A stretch of DNA of 64,000 nt. It comes from Rosa chinensis (Eukaryota > Streptophyta > Magnoliopsida > Rosales > Rosaceae). Location of the stretch: contig NC_037091.1 in assembly GCF_002994745.2 (NCBI RefSeq), forward strand, positions 27,844,289 to 27,908,288. Direction: 5' to 3'. Shown piece after piece: positions 21,468 through 31,489 of the stretch. Under the pieces are notes generated by a model. That model did not search any database and was not told where the DNA came from. It worked only from the letters and a program-made list of their open reading frames with translations. Both the position numbers and the translations under genes were made by a program. How positions within the stretch are numbered: position 1 is the stretch's first letter; every line of letters begins with the position of its first letter.

Positions 21468-21885
21468 AATGTGGTGGGACCACTGACGGATCCTGGTATC
21501 GTTAGAGGTGATACATGATGTTGGACGGGTGTCCTTCATCTTAAAACTGGTGATGTTGCCAGGGGAGGATGGCCTTGTGTAGCTAGAATTTGGATTTTGG
21601 AACCAATAAAAAGCACAAAAGGGAGTATTGAGGTTTTGAGAGGTTTCAGAAATCAAGGACATTCAGATGGTCTTACGATGGTTGCGATCACTTTTATCGC
21701 ACATGAGGGTATTATTAAGTGTCATTGGATATCCATTTGGTGAAATTGTTGAACTTGGGATCAAGAAATAGTCGTAGTGACGCCACGGTGTGTCCATAGT
21801 AATTCAAGTGGAAGTGCTAGCTAGGTGATGTGGTTATGATCTTAATTTAAAATCTTTGAGTTCTGGCGAAGGTTTGGTAGTATTT
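21468..21885 (+). mobile_element. Older LARD internal domain, continuation
   Basis: Resumes the LARD internal sequence after the inserted Athila derivative. From 21719 it repeats the first 168 bases of the window (one indel and one substitution seen), then stops abruptly at about 21885, where unrelated - strand LTR sequence begins. Confidence 0.75.
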
Positions 21886-22063
21886 AATTTATGCATTTAA
21901 TTTCACAACTATCCAACTAACAATCAATAACCCAGTAATCCAAAATCATGCTCCTTTTATCTCAACCGAATCATTGTCACCTCAGTAACCTTCCAAAAAC
22001 ATTGAAATCTCAACAAGCACTTCTCGAAAATATAAAGCAAGTATATTTCAAAACCAAAAAAAA

Positions 22064-22281
22064 GTAATCCCTGCATGTGAATTAGTTCAGGAGATCACAT
22101 CAAAAGCACATCAAGCAAATCATAGTAATCCCTGCGTATAGATTAGTTCAGGACATTACATTAAAAACAATCAATACAAGTCATAGTAATCCCTACATAT
22201 CGTTTAGTTCAGGAGATTACATTAAAAACAATCAATTCTGAAAACAGTAATCCCTGCATATAAGTTAGTTCAGGAGATTAC
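22064..22281 (-). repeat. Four hairpin repeats with 61-bp period
   Basis: Units start at 22064, 22125, 22186 and 22247. On the sense (-) strand each has GTAATC-T-CCTG facing CAGGGATTAC, a 10-bp stem with one bulged base in the best unit (22247-22281), around an AACTAA-containing loop. In the first unit the sense-strand change leaves a G-T pair. Confidence 0.65.
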
Positions 22282-22429
22282 GAAAGAAGACAGGCAAGTC
22301 CATAATAGAAATAAACTAAAAGTCAATACCATTCATCTATTAATAATTCTAAACACCACATCAACAATCTCAAACATTAATCACTCAACAATAATCCATA
22401 CTCTCTTCATAACAATCAACACATCAATT

Positions 22430-22590
22430 ATCGCCACTTTGGTCACCACTTTGGCACTACTGTATAAACTATCGCTACTTTGGTCGCCACTCTGGTATTA
22501 CAATATAAACTATCACCACTTTGGTATTACAATATAAACTATCGCCACTTTGGTCGCCACTTTGGTACTACTGTCTAGATTATCACTAAT
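22430..22590 (-). repeat. Short tandem repeats with CCACTTTGG core
   Basis: Repeats of TATCGCCACTTTGGT-like words with intervening ACTGTATAAAC or ACAATATAAAC. Each CCACTTTGG can fold as CCA-CTT-TGG. Same truncated LTR as the 61-bp repeats. Confidence 0.55.
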
Positions 22591-24225
22591 CGTACACCCT
22601 CCTTTCAAAATATAAATCTACAACACAATCACTTCCCTTTTCAAATTCATTTATTTTCTCCAAAATTACCTCTCAACCTAATAGTGATAAAATCACACAA
22701 AACAATGCTTTTCACTTCACCAAACAACTTCTACTGTATTTCCCAATCTACTCAAATTGAAAATCATTTATAACAAATCCTTGTTTTTACTTACCCATGA
22801 ACCGTTGACGATCAAGTTCATATATTTCAAAAACAAATATTTATTTTGCGACAGATATGATTTTGCAGCTAACAATTTATTCTACTAACTATCACTCAAC
22901 TAATTATCACCCAAACCAATGTGAGATTTAGTCATCTCCAAATCCTGCTGCGTCTTCACACAAATCAAGACAAGCACAAAATCATCCAAACTCCGCTCAC
23001 ACAATTCCGTCAGTCACCTAATCACATCAAGGTCACATTCAATACCACACAAAGTACACAATCATTTTAAAGTTCGAAACACGTCAACTATAAACCGAAA
23101 GATACTTCAATTGAAACTAAACCCCATCGGAGACCACCTAAGATCTTCGTAACACTTCTATAGTCAAAACATCAAAACTACAAGTCGATCGGACGGCCGG
23201 ATTCACACGGATCAAAAACCGATTGAACCGAAACCGCAAAAATCCTAACATGCTCGTATGATCTCCAAAAATTACAAACTATATATCAAAATGTTCGTAT
23301 CGACGAGTAGATCACAATGAGGGGCATAAATTTTTCTTGAGGTGGCCAGAAGCTGCCAGAAAACACCACCACAGTGGCGGCCCCGCAGCCGGTCAAAAGT
23401 CAGAATTTGGCCCAACTTCCTAAACAAAAGATCTTCATCTCAACTCCAATTACAACTTTCATAACTAGCACAAAGTTTAATTGAAGCCATATGGCCTGAA
23501 ATTACCTCGAAAGCTATGAAACTCGATGAACCTTAGAATCCCAATCTTCAAAATTCGACCTCTACACATTGAATCGTTGCAAACCACCTTGGGAAAAAGC
23601 ATCTACATCCTCTGGGCTCCAAAAGCCCTCAAGAAACACCGGCTATGATGGCCGGAATAGGAAGTTCCGATCTGGGATTGACGTAGCGCCGTCGCCAGAC
23701 TTCCCAGCCTTGCAGCGCTGTGCACGGGCAGACCCAAACTGTGAAACTTCCCAGACTTGTAGATGGAACTGAGGCAAAGAGAATGGAAGAAACGATTCGT
23801 CAATCGGTGGCCAGAGGAGGGAGAACGAGCTCTGCGAAAATGGCAGGGTGAAACGGGGGTCGGGACCGAAGAGAGAGAAAAAGTTTCCCATTTTGGAAAC
23901 TTCAGATATATTTTTTTTTTTCCTATTTCACCAAAATGGAATCTTGTTCCGATGGCCATAACTTCTTCATACGAACTCAGATTCTCGCGTTCCATATGTC
24001 CACGAACTCGTATCGACCCGCTCTACAACTTTCGTGAAGGAAGTTTTCAGAGAAACCCAACGAATAAAAAGTCAACCCTTTGACCCCTCGAAAATAAAAC
24101 GTTTCGAGTAATTATTCGTCCGAAATACTTTTTCTCCACCCTCGAACCACGAATCGTCCCAACAATCAACTTAATAAATTCCAGAAAATCACCATAAATT
24201 AATAATTAATTTTCGGGGTTCTACA

Positions 24226-25197
24226 TGGGTGTAGAGAGCGGAAGGTCGTGCAGCCTCAAGAGTAACTGCCCGAGCTTCAACCGCTTTGTGTTTGCCAGTT
24301 CTACCTCCCTGCTCGTGATCTTTTGACACTCCACCTCAACTTGAGATCTGTCAGGAATAAGCTCAGACCCTTCTGCCTCAAATTGGCTTCGTTTGCCTTC
24401 AACGGTTTCGATGAGAGCCTCTCCAAAATCAGGCTTTTGCAAATTCTTCTGAGCTAGGGGATGACCGACGCAGAGAGTTCAGCAGAGATAGAAGCTTGAA
24501 GCTGGGTGGAGGAAGAGACTCGCCAAGCTGGGCGGAGGCTTGCTTAGCAGTTGGCAGAGCGTTGGTTAGCGATAGCGGAGCTTTGGCCAGCTGTTGGTGG
24601 AGCTCTGGCTTGCACTCTTGACTTGGTGCCTTAGATTATCTTTTTTATTTGTTTTATTTTCCCTTATTTGCTTAGTGACCTTAGTTCCTACTACCCAAGA
24701 ATTGTGGGCTAGCCACTAATCTCCTTGGCACTATAATTTTTGGCTTAATACTTCCATATATTGACAACGATACATACATTTGCATAAATTTGTATCAAGT
24801 CTTTGAGGGAACTCTTTTCTAACTACTCCCTTTCGTCTTCCTCATATATGGCATTACAATATTTTCACAACCTTTGTTTGGTATGGCAAAGGCTGAGATG
24901 AGGAAGAGAGAAAAACAATGATGTGTTTTACTCCCAATAATAATATTCACTAATGACTCAAGTCAAAGAATATTATTTTTTTATCATAAGATCTTTGTTT
25001 TTGGCTAATAAAAAAAAAAATTTCAATTAGAGATAGGATTGAGCTCAGAAGAAGAAGACAATCAGAAAAATACTTTATTAAGACATCTCACAGTTGTTTT
25101 TGAAACGTTTCCAAATGACGACCGACTTCTTATTTTACTACAAGAACTGATAATTTATATACTTATTGGAAACACAAACTACAAACTTTACTTAGAC
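24226..25197. other. Unassigned host-like DNA downstream of the terpene synthase remnant
   Basis: No LTR or retroelement motif recognised. A - strand frame of about 73 codons (24221-24442; includes the run ELANTKRLKLGQLLL) is cut at its 3' end by the LTR at 24225; I do not recognise it. The rest is AT-rich and non-coding, consistent with 3' flank of the gene fragment that ends at 25198, with an A-tract near 25010. Confidence 0.35.
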
Positions 25198-25819
25198 TTA
25201 TATTGGTACAGGTCTGATCAGTACGGAAGCCACAAAACCCTTGACCACACCACTTGGATGAGTATAGCCATCTTCATTCTTGTACAGAACTTCAATCACC
25301 CGTGTGAGATTGAGAACTCGGAATAGGAGGGGCCTTGGAATAGTGTTAATCCTCAACAATTCTTTATTTATGTCCTTCCAAGCATTATCCACTTGTTTAG
25401 TCAGTGCGACTTTTGCTTCTTCTTCTGTGACACCATATTCTTTCATGTAGCATTCCACATCTGAGGTGACATGTCCTCTCTTTTGCTCAAACTACACAAA
25501 CATGAAGGAAAGTTAGGTTAGAAGGAAGGAAAGTAAACTAAATTAATTAATCAAAAGACACTGTACGTATCAATCTTTCTTCTAGAGTATTTGGCTTTCA
25601 AATCCCTCGGGTGTTCTCTTTTTCATTCAATAAAAATTTTCTTTCCACAAAAAAAAAAAGAAAAAAAAGAAAAAAGTAGGTATTATAATATAATAGTCAA
25701 GTACAGGTACCTTATGAGAAGCCATGTCATCTTTGAGTCTGCCACCTGACTCTGAAGCCTTGACAATTTCAGGAATATTGAACAACCACTCAAAGGAGTC
25801 CCTTGTAACAATATCCCCT
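25198..25819 (-). pseudogene. Terpene synthase (TPS-a type), last two exons, truncated
   Basis: Terminal exon 25198-25491 (97 codons, ending LIRPVPI and TAA) has the acceptor TTTGTGTAG before [11 protein letters not shown] and then [33 protein letters not shown] and SVLIRPVPI, all standard for the C-terminal alpha-domain of plant sesquiterpene synthases. The preceding exon is kept only as 25711-25819 (GDIVTRDSFEW to DDMASHK) with a GT donor. The phase-0 intron is 25492-25710. The second metal-binding motif (DDxxSxxxE) spans the junction and is intact. The exon is cut at 25820 by a - strand LTR, so the DDxxD exon and all upstream exons are absent here. The enzyme family cyclises farnesyl diphosphate in the cytosol. 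No stop lies in the visible exons, so the break may be recent. Confidence 0.88.
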
Positions 25820-26917
25820 GATACGAGCAAAAGCAATCGCCAATTTAAACCCTGAAAAATGTAGTTGTTAGTATAGAATAAGCAGGGATCGTTCAAGCCG
25901 GGGATTGAGGGTACTTACATGTGAAACGAAAATAAGAGAAAGAATTTACAAAACAAACGAAAATAACAAGTATATATAGACAACAATTCAAAATTTACAA
26001 AGAATCCAAGTTATAATTAGATTAGGAATCCTACTCCTACTAGAATACATTTTACAAGTCATAGTTATATTAGAAATCCACATACAACAAGGATTACTAG
26101 TCATACACTAATTAGGATTACTTAATCTACAAGAAAACAAATTATTGACCAAGTCAAACAAGAAATACAAGTTTAAAACTAACTCTAACTACTTTTCCTA
26201 AAAATTAGGAACCAATCCCTAAAAAATAGGAGCACACCCTAAAAAGTAGGAAAAATCCCTAAAAATTAGGAAACACATAACAAACACATATACATATATT
26301 ACTATTCACGGAACACTATTCACGAATTTAAAAACATATTTCCAGATTATTTATTTTATTATTTATGGCTTACATGCTACCTAAAAATTCTAAAATTAAT
26401 TTGATTTATTTACAAATATACAAAAACACAAAACATAAAAGATAGGGGGGTTTTGAAGATTGAAAACATAAATTTTCAGAAAACATTAAAAGATTAAAAA
26501 TCGTTTCTATACAAAGGTGGGAAAAGAAGAATTTTTGGAAAACAATTCATCAAGAACAATTCAAGATCAACATATTCATGCATCCCTTAATCTTGTTTAT
26601 TACCAAGAACGCCATCAACCAAGACACAAAGATCAAAGCAACCAATGTCCCTTTTAACTTTCTTTCTTATGTTAATCGAAATAGCAAAGCACCAAATCAA
26701 TTTATTTTGAAAACCTGAATACACACATACGTTGAAAATTCATTTTCAAATCATTAAGTTTAAGAAAGAATTGATGAACATGCGAATCCAAGCATGTCAA
26801 AACTATTCAACACATGCATAATCTGATTTCGACTCAAAGCAAGCCTTCACTACTTTTTCGAATTAGGTTTCACAAAGCATCAAACCTAATTACTAGCACG
26901 TTACATGCAATTCATCC
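25820..26917 (-). repeat. 3' part of an Athila/Tat-type LTR, inserted in the terpene synthase exon
   Basis: On the - strand the LTR end reads GGGTTTAAATTGGCG to CTCGTATCA (ending at 25820), preceded by the CCCTCAATCCCCGG and GAACGATCCCTGC words shared by the Athila-type LTRs here. The remainder is AT-rich LTR sequence containing several CCTAAAAATTAGGA inverted-repeat-like words (26210-26275). It is interrupted at 26918 by the chromovirus. Its 5' end is not found in the window. Confidence 0.7.
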
Positions 26918-27175
26918 TGTTATGTCCCGAACCTAGAATTAACGATTTACTCACTATTTGGACGGTAATTGTCGAATACTTTCAATTTTTACTTTTTATC
27001 GATATTTTAGTGGCCCTAAAAGTTGACTTTTTGTTCGGGTCAAAATTTGAGGAAATGTTCTTCGTGAAAGTTGTAGAGGACTTTAAACCGAGCGCGTGCA
27101 TATGTGGTGCGTAAAAATTGGACTTAGTATGTGAGAGTTATAGCCAAAAATGTAGAAGTTACTGTTCATGGTAAT

Positions 27176-27190
27176 TTATATATATATATA
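27176..27190 (+). promoter_or_regulatory. LTR TATA run
   Basis: An uninterrupted TA run about 260 bp into the LTR, followed at about 50-60 bp by the CT-rich leader; same layout as at 2136 and 3524. Recurs near 34743 in the 3' LTR. Confidence 0.6.
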
Positions 27191-28162
27191 GAAGTTACTG
27201 TTGGTAGATTTCCATTTTCGGAAAATCTACCTAGCCCCCCGGTAACTCTCTCTTCTCCTTCCCCGATCCTTCTCCCTTCCGGCCCGATTTTCTTCCTTCG
27301 ATTTCTCCCTCCTCCGGCCGACCCACGACGCAATCCGCCCATCCCCAAGCTCGTCTCCTTCCCCTTGTCACATCTATGGAGGTATTTGGCGGAGATTTGG
27401 CCGGAGAAGCTCGATTTTGAGCGGGGGAAATTACTGTAGCAGTTCGCCACTATTGTCGATTTCCGACGATTCCGGCCATCTCCGGTCACCATATCGGCGT
27501 CGAAGGCTCGGTTTTCGACGGAGATCATTTCGCCCCTAGCCTCGAATCAATATTTGCCGTGTAGAGGCCGAATCGATAACCTAGGGTTCTTGAATTTCTG
27601 GGTTATCTTCGCCGGCCGAATTCGACCATTTCCAGGTAAAATTGGGGTGTGTTGTAGTTGAGAAAATTAATCAATGGGTCGAGTTGTAGCTATACATGGA
27701 ATTTGGTAGCCGGTGGTGGAGGTTGGTACCGGCGCATGGGTGCCACGCGCCGCCACTGTTGGTGGCGCGTGAGACAGTCTTTGGCCGGACTTTAACTTCT
27801 GTTGTTGAGATAATTAATCAATTATACATCTAGTTTCATAATTGCAGCTTTGTGATAGAATTGGAGATGGAATGAATATGGATTTTGATGTTGTTCAATG
27901 GTGGAATTGTTAATTGAATTGCGAGGAATCCATCCATCGGATTTCCTTGATTCGGCCCTAAAGCCCATACATTAAGGGAATAATATTAGTGAAGAAGATT
28001 GGGAGGATTTGGGCAAATAATGATAATGTTAGGGTTGGTTTTATTTATCGTAATTTAGTTTTCCATCCAGTAATTATGGGTTTACGAATGTTATATTGTA
28101 CAGGACGTGAGGAGGATTCCCTCGAGGAGGGTTCGGATCGACGGCAGGCTTAGCCGTACACT

Positions 28163-29121
28163 GTGAGTGGAGTTTTGTTCTTGAATAAGTGATGCATGCA
28201 TTTATTTATTAAAGCATGTTCTATTTAATTAACATATTATTTTCCGAGCATAGGAATTTGATTACAATTTATCTCATGGATTTGTTTCCAATAATGATTT
28301 TGTGAAGTATTTATGATTTATACCGGTTGTGAGCTTCGGTTATTAAGTTGTTATGCTCGGATTCGAATTTATATTTGATGTTGATTTTTCGACGAATTGT
28401 TTTCGATGTGATTTCCGGATTTATACCATTTATATTATATTTATATTCGTCGATTTGAGACTTTATTTGCAAATTGAATTTTGTTGGAGTAAATCTCCAT
28501 GTCTATTTATCGATTTTCGATTTTAGCATTGGGAATGCCTCATTGACAATCTACTTATTTCTGTAGCGTGTGGGACACGCTGTTAGTTTATACGACTTTA
28601 CGAGAATTTCCGGGTACGGTTGGGAATCGTACCCGTGTTTTCTTTATTCGTGGGATATGGGGAAGCCTTACAGATTTATTGGATTTGAATAGTTTTTACC
28701 CACCATACCTGGGTCGCTATATTTTATTGCTAGCTAGCCTATTAGTACTCCTCCCTGCTTACTATGTGTTTGTGGGTGAGTAAGAGCAGAGCATGGGATG
28801 CTCCAGAGTGTGGGACACTCCGACCCGAGCATGGGAGGCTCCTTTCTTTGGTATGGTGAAATCTCTTCCCCATATTTTATCGTTACTTGACTAGCGGGCT
28901 AGTCTGTTTTCTTTTAACCAGCGGGGCTGGTATGTTTTTCACGAGTTTTAAATTTAAAGAAATACGTTTTATAACGTTGCATGCATCGAGTTTTTTTATA
29001 ATGTAAATTTGTGGGAAAGTATAAACTTTTCTTCCTTTATACTTATTTATTTTGTCCACTCACGCTAACGTTTTTATGTACATTCCCATGGGCCCTTTGG
29101 TTTCAATTGCCTAGATCGCAG
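28163..29121 (+). other. Putative LTR leader intron (chromovirus)
   Basis: GTGAGT donor at 28163, GTCCACTCAC (29054-29063), CTAAC branch-like site (29065-29069), and an acceptor-like ATCGCAG ending at 29121. Nine of the ten donor bases pair with GTCCACTCAC. The intron body holds the hairpin array. Inferred from motif order only. Confidence 0.45.
28525..28931 (+). repeat. Hairpin array with GGG and CGGGG loops (chromovirus LTR)
   Basis: GGG triloops: GCATT/AATGC (28526-28538); AGCGTGT/ACACGCT (28565-28581, 7 bp perfect); CGGGTACGGTT (28611-28621) with AATCGTACCCG (28625-28635), 11 bp with one G-T; GAGCAT/ATGCTC (28789-28803); GAGTGT/ACACTC (28806-28820); GAGCAT/AGGCTC (28827-28841, one mismatch). 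CGGG(G) loops: GACTAG/CTAGTC (28889-28904) and ACCAG/CTGGT (28917-28931). Compared with 12475-12664 the outer pair switches G-C to A-T, a compensated change. Confidence 0.8.
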
Positions 29122-29569
29122 CGTTGCTGACCGGCTTAGGAGTGGAGGCTAGCACCACCTTTGCCATCTATCCACAGTAGGTTATTTGTTAACCTACTTT
29201 ATGTATTACATTTCGAGGGTGTTCTTTAGGTTGCTCTGATTACTTTAAAAGGGTGGATTTATACATTTGTATAATTATGAGTGTATGGGAGTTGTATAAT
29301 ATTGGAGAAAGTTGAAAGATTTGATTTGCTGGGTTGTAATTTATATAAATGGTTATGTTTGTGTAGTACGAAGTTTATACTTGGAATTTGCGGATTGTTG
29401 CTTGGAAGCAGGGTGGCTTCAAGCATAGAAATTATTATACTTAGAAGTGTTTTCAGCAGGTTTAGGGTTGTCCACTTTTAGGGGAAGTTCTGTCGAATTT
29501 TTTCGAAAAGTGGGCCCCGCGGGTCCATCTTGGAGTTAGGAGGGTAATTCTGGGGTGGGTCCTAATAGT

Positions 29570-29582
29570 TGGTATCAGAGCA
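29570..29582 (+). other. Primer-binding site (initiator Met tRNA type)
   Basis: TGGTATCAGAGCA two bases after the LTR end. Confidence 0.88.
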
Positions 29583-29649
29583 TTAGGTTTTCCGTTTCCT
29601 GTCAATTATACTACTTTATATATTTGAGGACGTATAATATCTTCCGAGT

Positions 29650-29716
29650 GATGGCCCGACCGCGGCGGATCCCCATCGTGTGCTCTTCGATGCTAGTATG
29701 TTCTTCAAGTGTATAA
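29650..29716 (+). promoter_or_regulatory. Leader hairpin (CCGCGG loop) and conserved uORF
   Basis: GATGG (29650-29654) with CCATC (29673-29677), CCG with CGG, and loop palindrome CCGCGG (29660-29665) where the LARDs have CTGCAG. Two substitutions preserve self-complementarity. The overlapping 21-codon frame 29651-29716 starts MARPRRIPIV. Confidence 0.5.
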
Positions 29717-29775
29717 GGTAGTTATATTAGTACCTTGGATGTGAGTCATCTAATTCTTTTTCAATCTCAGGTGCT

Positions 29776-30909
29776 ATGCCTCCTAGACGTCGGACTCGTG
29801 GGGAGACCCCTCCCATTCCAGGAGATGAGAATGCTCCTAGAGGAATAGCGGAAGCTTTGGGACGTATTGTTCAGCAGTTGACTGCAGCGCTTCCGGGCTC
29901 CAGAACCGACTTTACCATGGAGCGAGCGAAGAGGCATGGAGCTTATAGCTTCTCCCATGCTCCTGATGCTATGGATGCTCAAAATTGGCTGAACAAAATG
30001 GAGAGGGTCTTTACTCAGATTCATTGCCCGGAGCACCGAAAAGTGGGTTTAGCAGTGGACTTCCTTGATGGTGTGGCTTTTGATTGGTGGGCTTATACTA
30101 GCCGGGAATTAGGGAATGATGGCCCAATCACTTGGGAACAGTTCAAGGAACATTTTACTGGGCGGTATTATGGTACAGCTATCCGTGACAGGATGAAATA
30201 TGAGTTCCTACATTTAGAGAAGGGGGACATGACTGTTACGGAGTTTGAGCAGCGGTTCACCCAGTTAGCTCAGTTTGTGCCTGATCTGGTTGGCACTGAG
30301 AGCGAACGGATCTACAGGTTTGTTGATGGATTGGGGTGCTAGTAATTACCGGCACTAAAATTGTTAATTGTTAACTGCCTGTAACGTGCTAGTAATTACC
30401 CTGATGGATCTACAGGTTTGTTGATGAATTGCAGTTAACAGGAGTGCCATTTAATACTTATCCTGAGGCAGTTAATGCTGCTCTGCGATTGGAGACTATG
30501 TTTCTATCTGGTGTCCGACCTCGAGATTTGGGTGGCCCCAGTCAGGGTCCATCCAAGAAGGCTGCTTCTACCTCTGGGTCTGGATCTTCAGTAGGCAGTG
30601 GACATAGTAGTGGATCTAGTGCCGGATATCGTTTTAGACGCGGGGCGTATCAGGAGATTCACTCGGGGACAGTCTAGTGGACGCCAGTTTGGGCAGAGCA
30701 GGGCTGGTTTTAGTAGTCAGCACAGGACTCCAGCAAGTCAGCCAGCCCAGTTTGGGCAATACCAGCCAGTTGGGTGCTTTGAGTGTGGACAGCGGGACCA
30801 CTTTAGGAGGGATTGCCCTCTATTGACCCAGAGAGTTGCATCTACCCCTTTTCAGACCGCTGGTCAGTCATCTGCCTGTACTTCTACTGGTGGTACTTGC
30901 TTCTTCTAG
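29776..30909 (+). pseudogene. gag: Chromovirus gag, disrupted
   Basis: Starts MPPRRRTRGETPP at 29776. The capsid-like region includes FDWWAYTSRELG, FKEHFTGRYYG and MTVTEFEQRFTQL, typical of plant gypsy Gag. The frame stops at 30340-30342 because of a 98-bp insertion (30329-30426), resumes in another frame (VNAALRLETMFLSGVRP) to 30677, then shifts again and includes one CCHC zinc knuckle, CFECGQRDHFRRDC (about 30775-30816), before stopping at 30909. Gag forms the cytoplasmic particle and binds the RNA. As it stands no full Gag can be made. Confidence 0.85.
30329..30426 (+). repeat. 98-bp insertion with duplicated flanks inside gag
   Basis: A 21-bp word (starts GGATCTACAGG, ends TTGATG) occurs at 30308-30328 and 30406-30426. 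Inside, GTGCTAGTAATTACC occurs at 30336-30350 and 30386-30400. Removal of 98 bp would rejoin the gag frame, so it is a later addition, probably templated repair filler. Confidence 0.7.
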
Positions 30910-31489
30910 CGGTACCCGTATCAGTTCAGCAGCTCGTGGCAGCCCGCAGCGGGGTAGGGGTCAGAGAGGACGTCCCACCACTCATGCTAGGTTGCATGCC
31001 ATGACTCAGCAGGAGGGTCGCGACTCACCAGATGTTATTATTGGTACGTTGTATGTTTTTGGTCAGCCTGCTTATACTTTAATTGATCCTGGTGCTTCGC
31101 ATTCTTTTATGTCAAGTAGATTTGCATGTTTTGCTAATGTGCCATCATCGCTTCTTATTGGTGAATGGTATGTATTATTGCCTGCGGGAGCGTCGTTTAA
31201 GATAGAGTGGGTTTTTAGAGGTTGTGGTGTTTTGATTGAGGGTGTTAATTTGGAAGTTGATTTAATTCCTTTAGATCTTGTTGAATTTGATGTAATCTTG
31301 GGGATGGAGTTTTTAGCGACTCACCGGGCCAATATTGATTGCTTCCGTAAGATTGTGGTTTTTCAAAGTCCAGGGAAGCAATTAATTACCTTTCAGGGTG
31401 ATCGTAATGTTCTAGCTTCTTGTATGATTTCCGCTTTGATCGCTGAGAAGCTGTTGAATAAGGGGAGTCAGGCTTATTTGCACATGTAG
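30890..31489 (+). pseudogene. Chromovirus protease region, frame-shifted from gag and pol
   Basis: A frame with TRISSAARGSPQRGRG, DVIIGTLYVFGQPAY and the aspartic protease core LIDPGASHSFMS (about 31070-31105). The DPG variant is common in plant gypsy. It then reads GVNLEVDLIPL and FDVILGMEFL, the usual second half of the retropepsin. It is out of frame with the zinc-knuckle frame upstream and ends at TAG (31487-31489). A one-base loss near 31478-31480 would explain the shift to the pol frame. The protease would cleave the polyprotein in the particle. Confidence 0.8.

Larger units (their letters stand above)
21886..24225 (-). repeat. Truncated chromovirus-type LTR
   Basis: Read on the - strand it starts TGTAGAACCCCGAAAATTAA at 24225 and carries the shared U3 block (GTTGACTTTTTATTCG, GAAAGTTGTAGAGCGG, GAGTTCGTATG) at 24082-23960. 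A TATATA element follows near 23910, then a GC-rich leader and a donor-like GGGTAAGTA at about 22796-22788. The block is most like the gag-only element's LTR at 52441. The sense 3' end is missing at 21886, and no TSD matches TGGGT (24226-24230). ORFs inside 23600-24080 are leader sequence, not genes. Confidence 0.75.
26918..29567 (+). repeat. Chromovirus 5' LTR
   Basis: Starts TGTTATGTCCCG (TGTTACGTCCCG in the 3' copy) and ends at CCTAATA before the PBS spacer; the usual CA end is altered. It holds the U3 block, a TATA run at 27176-27190, a CT-rich leader (27240-27300), donor-like GTGAGTGGAG (28163), GGG-loop hairpins (28525-28842), CGGGG-loop hairpins (28889-28931), GTCCACTCAC (29054) and the conserved 3' end. 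Confidence 0.88.

Noticed and set aside
22430..22590. CCACTTTGG repeats as a further covarying hairpin array
   Set aside because: The stem is only CCA/TGG and nearly constant; no compensatory change can be shown.
24221..24442. 73-codon - strand frame as a host gene
   Set aside because: No recognised family, bounded by stops and cut by the LTR at 24225; kept only as unassigned DNA.
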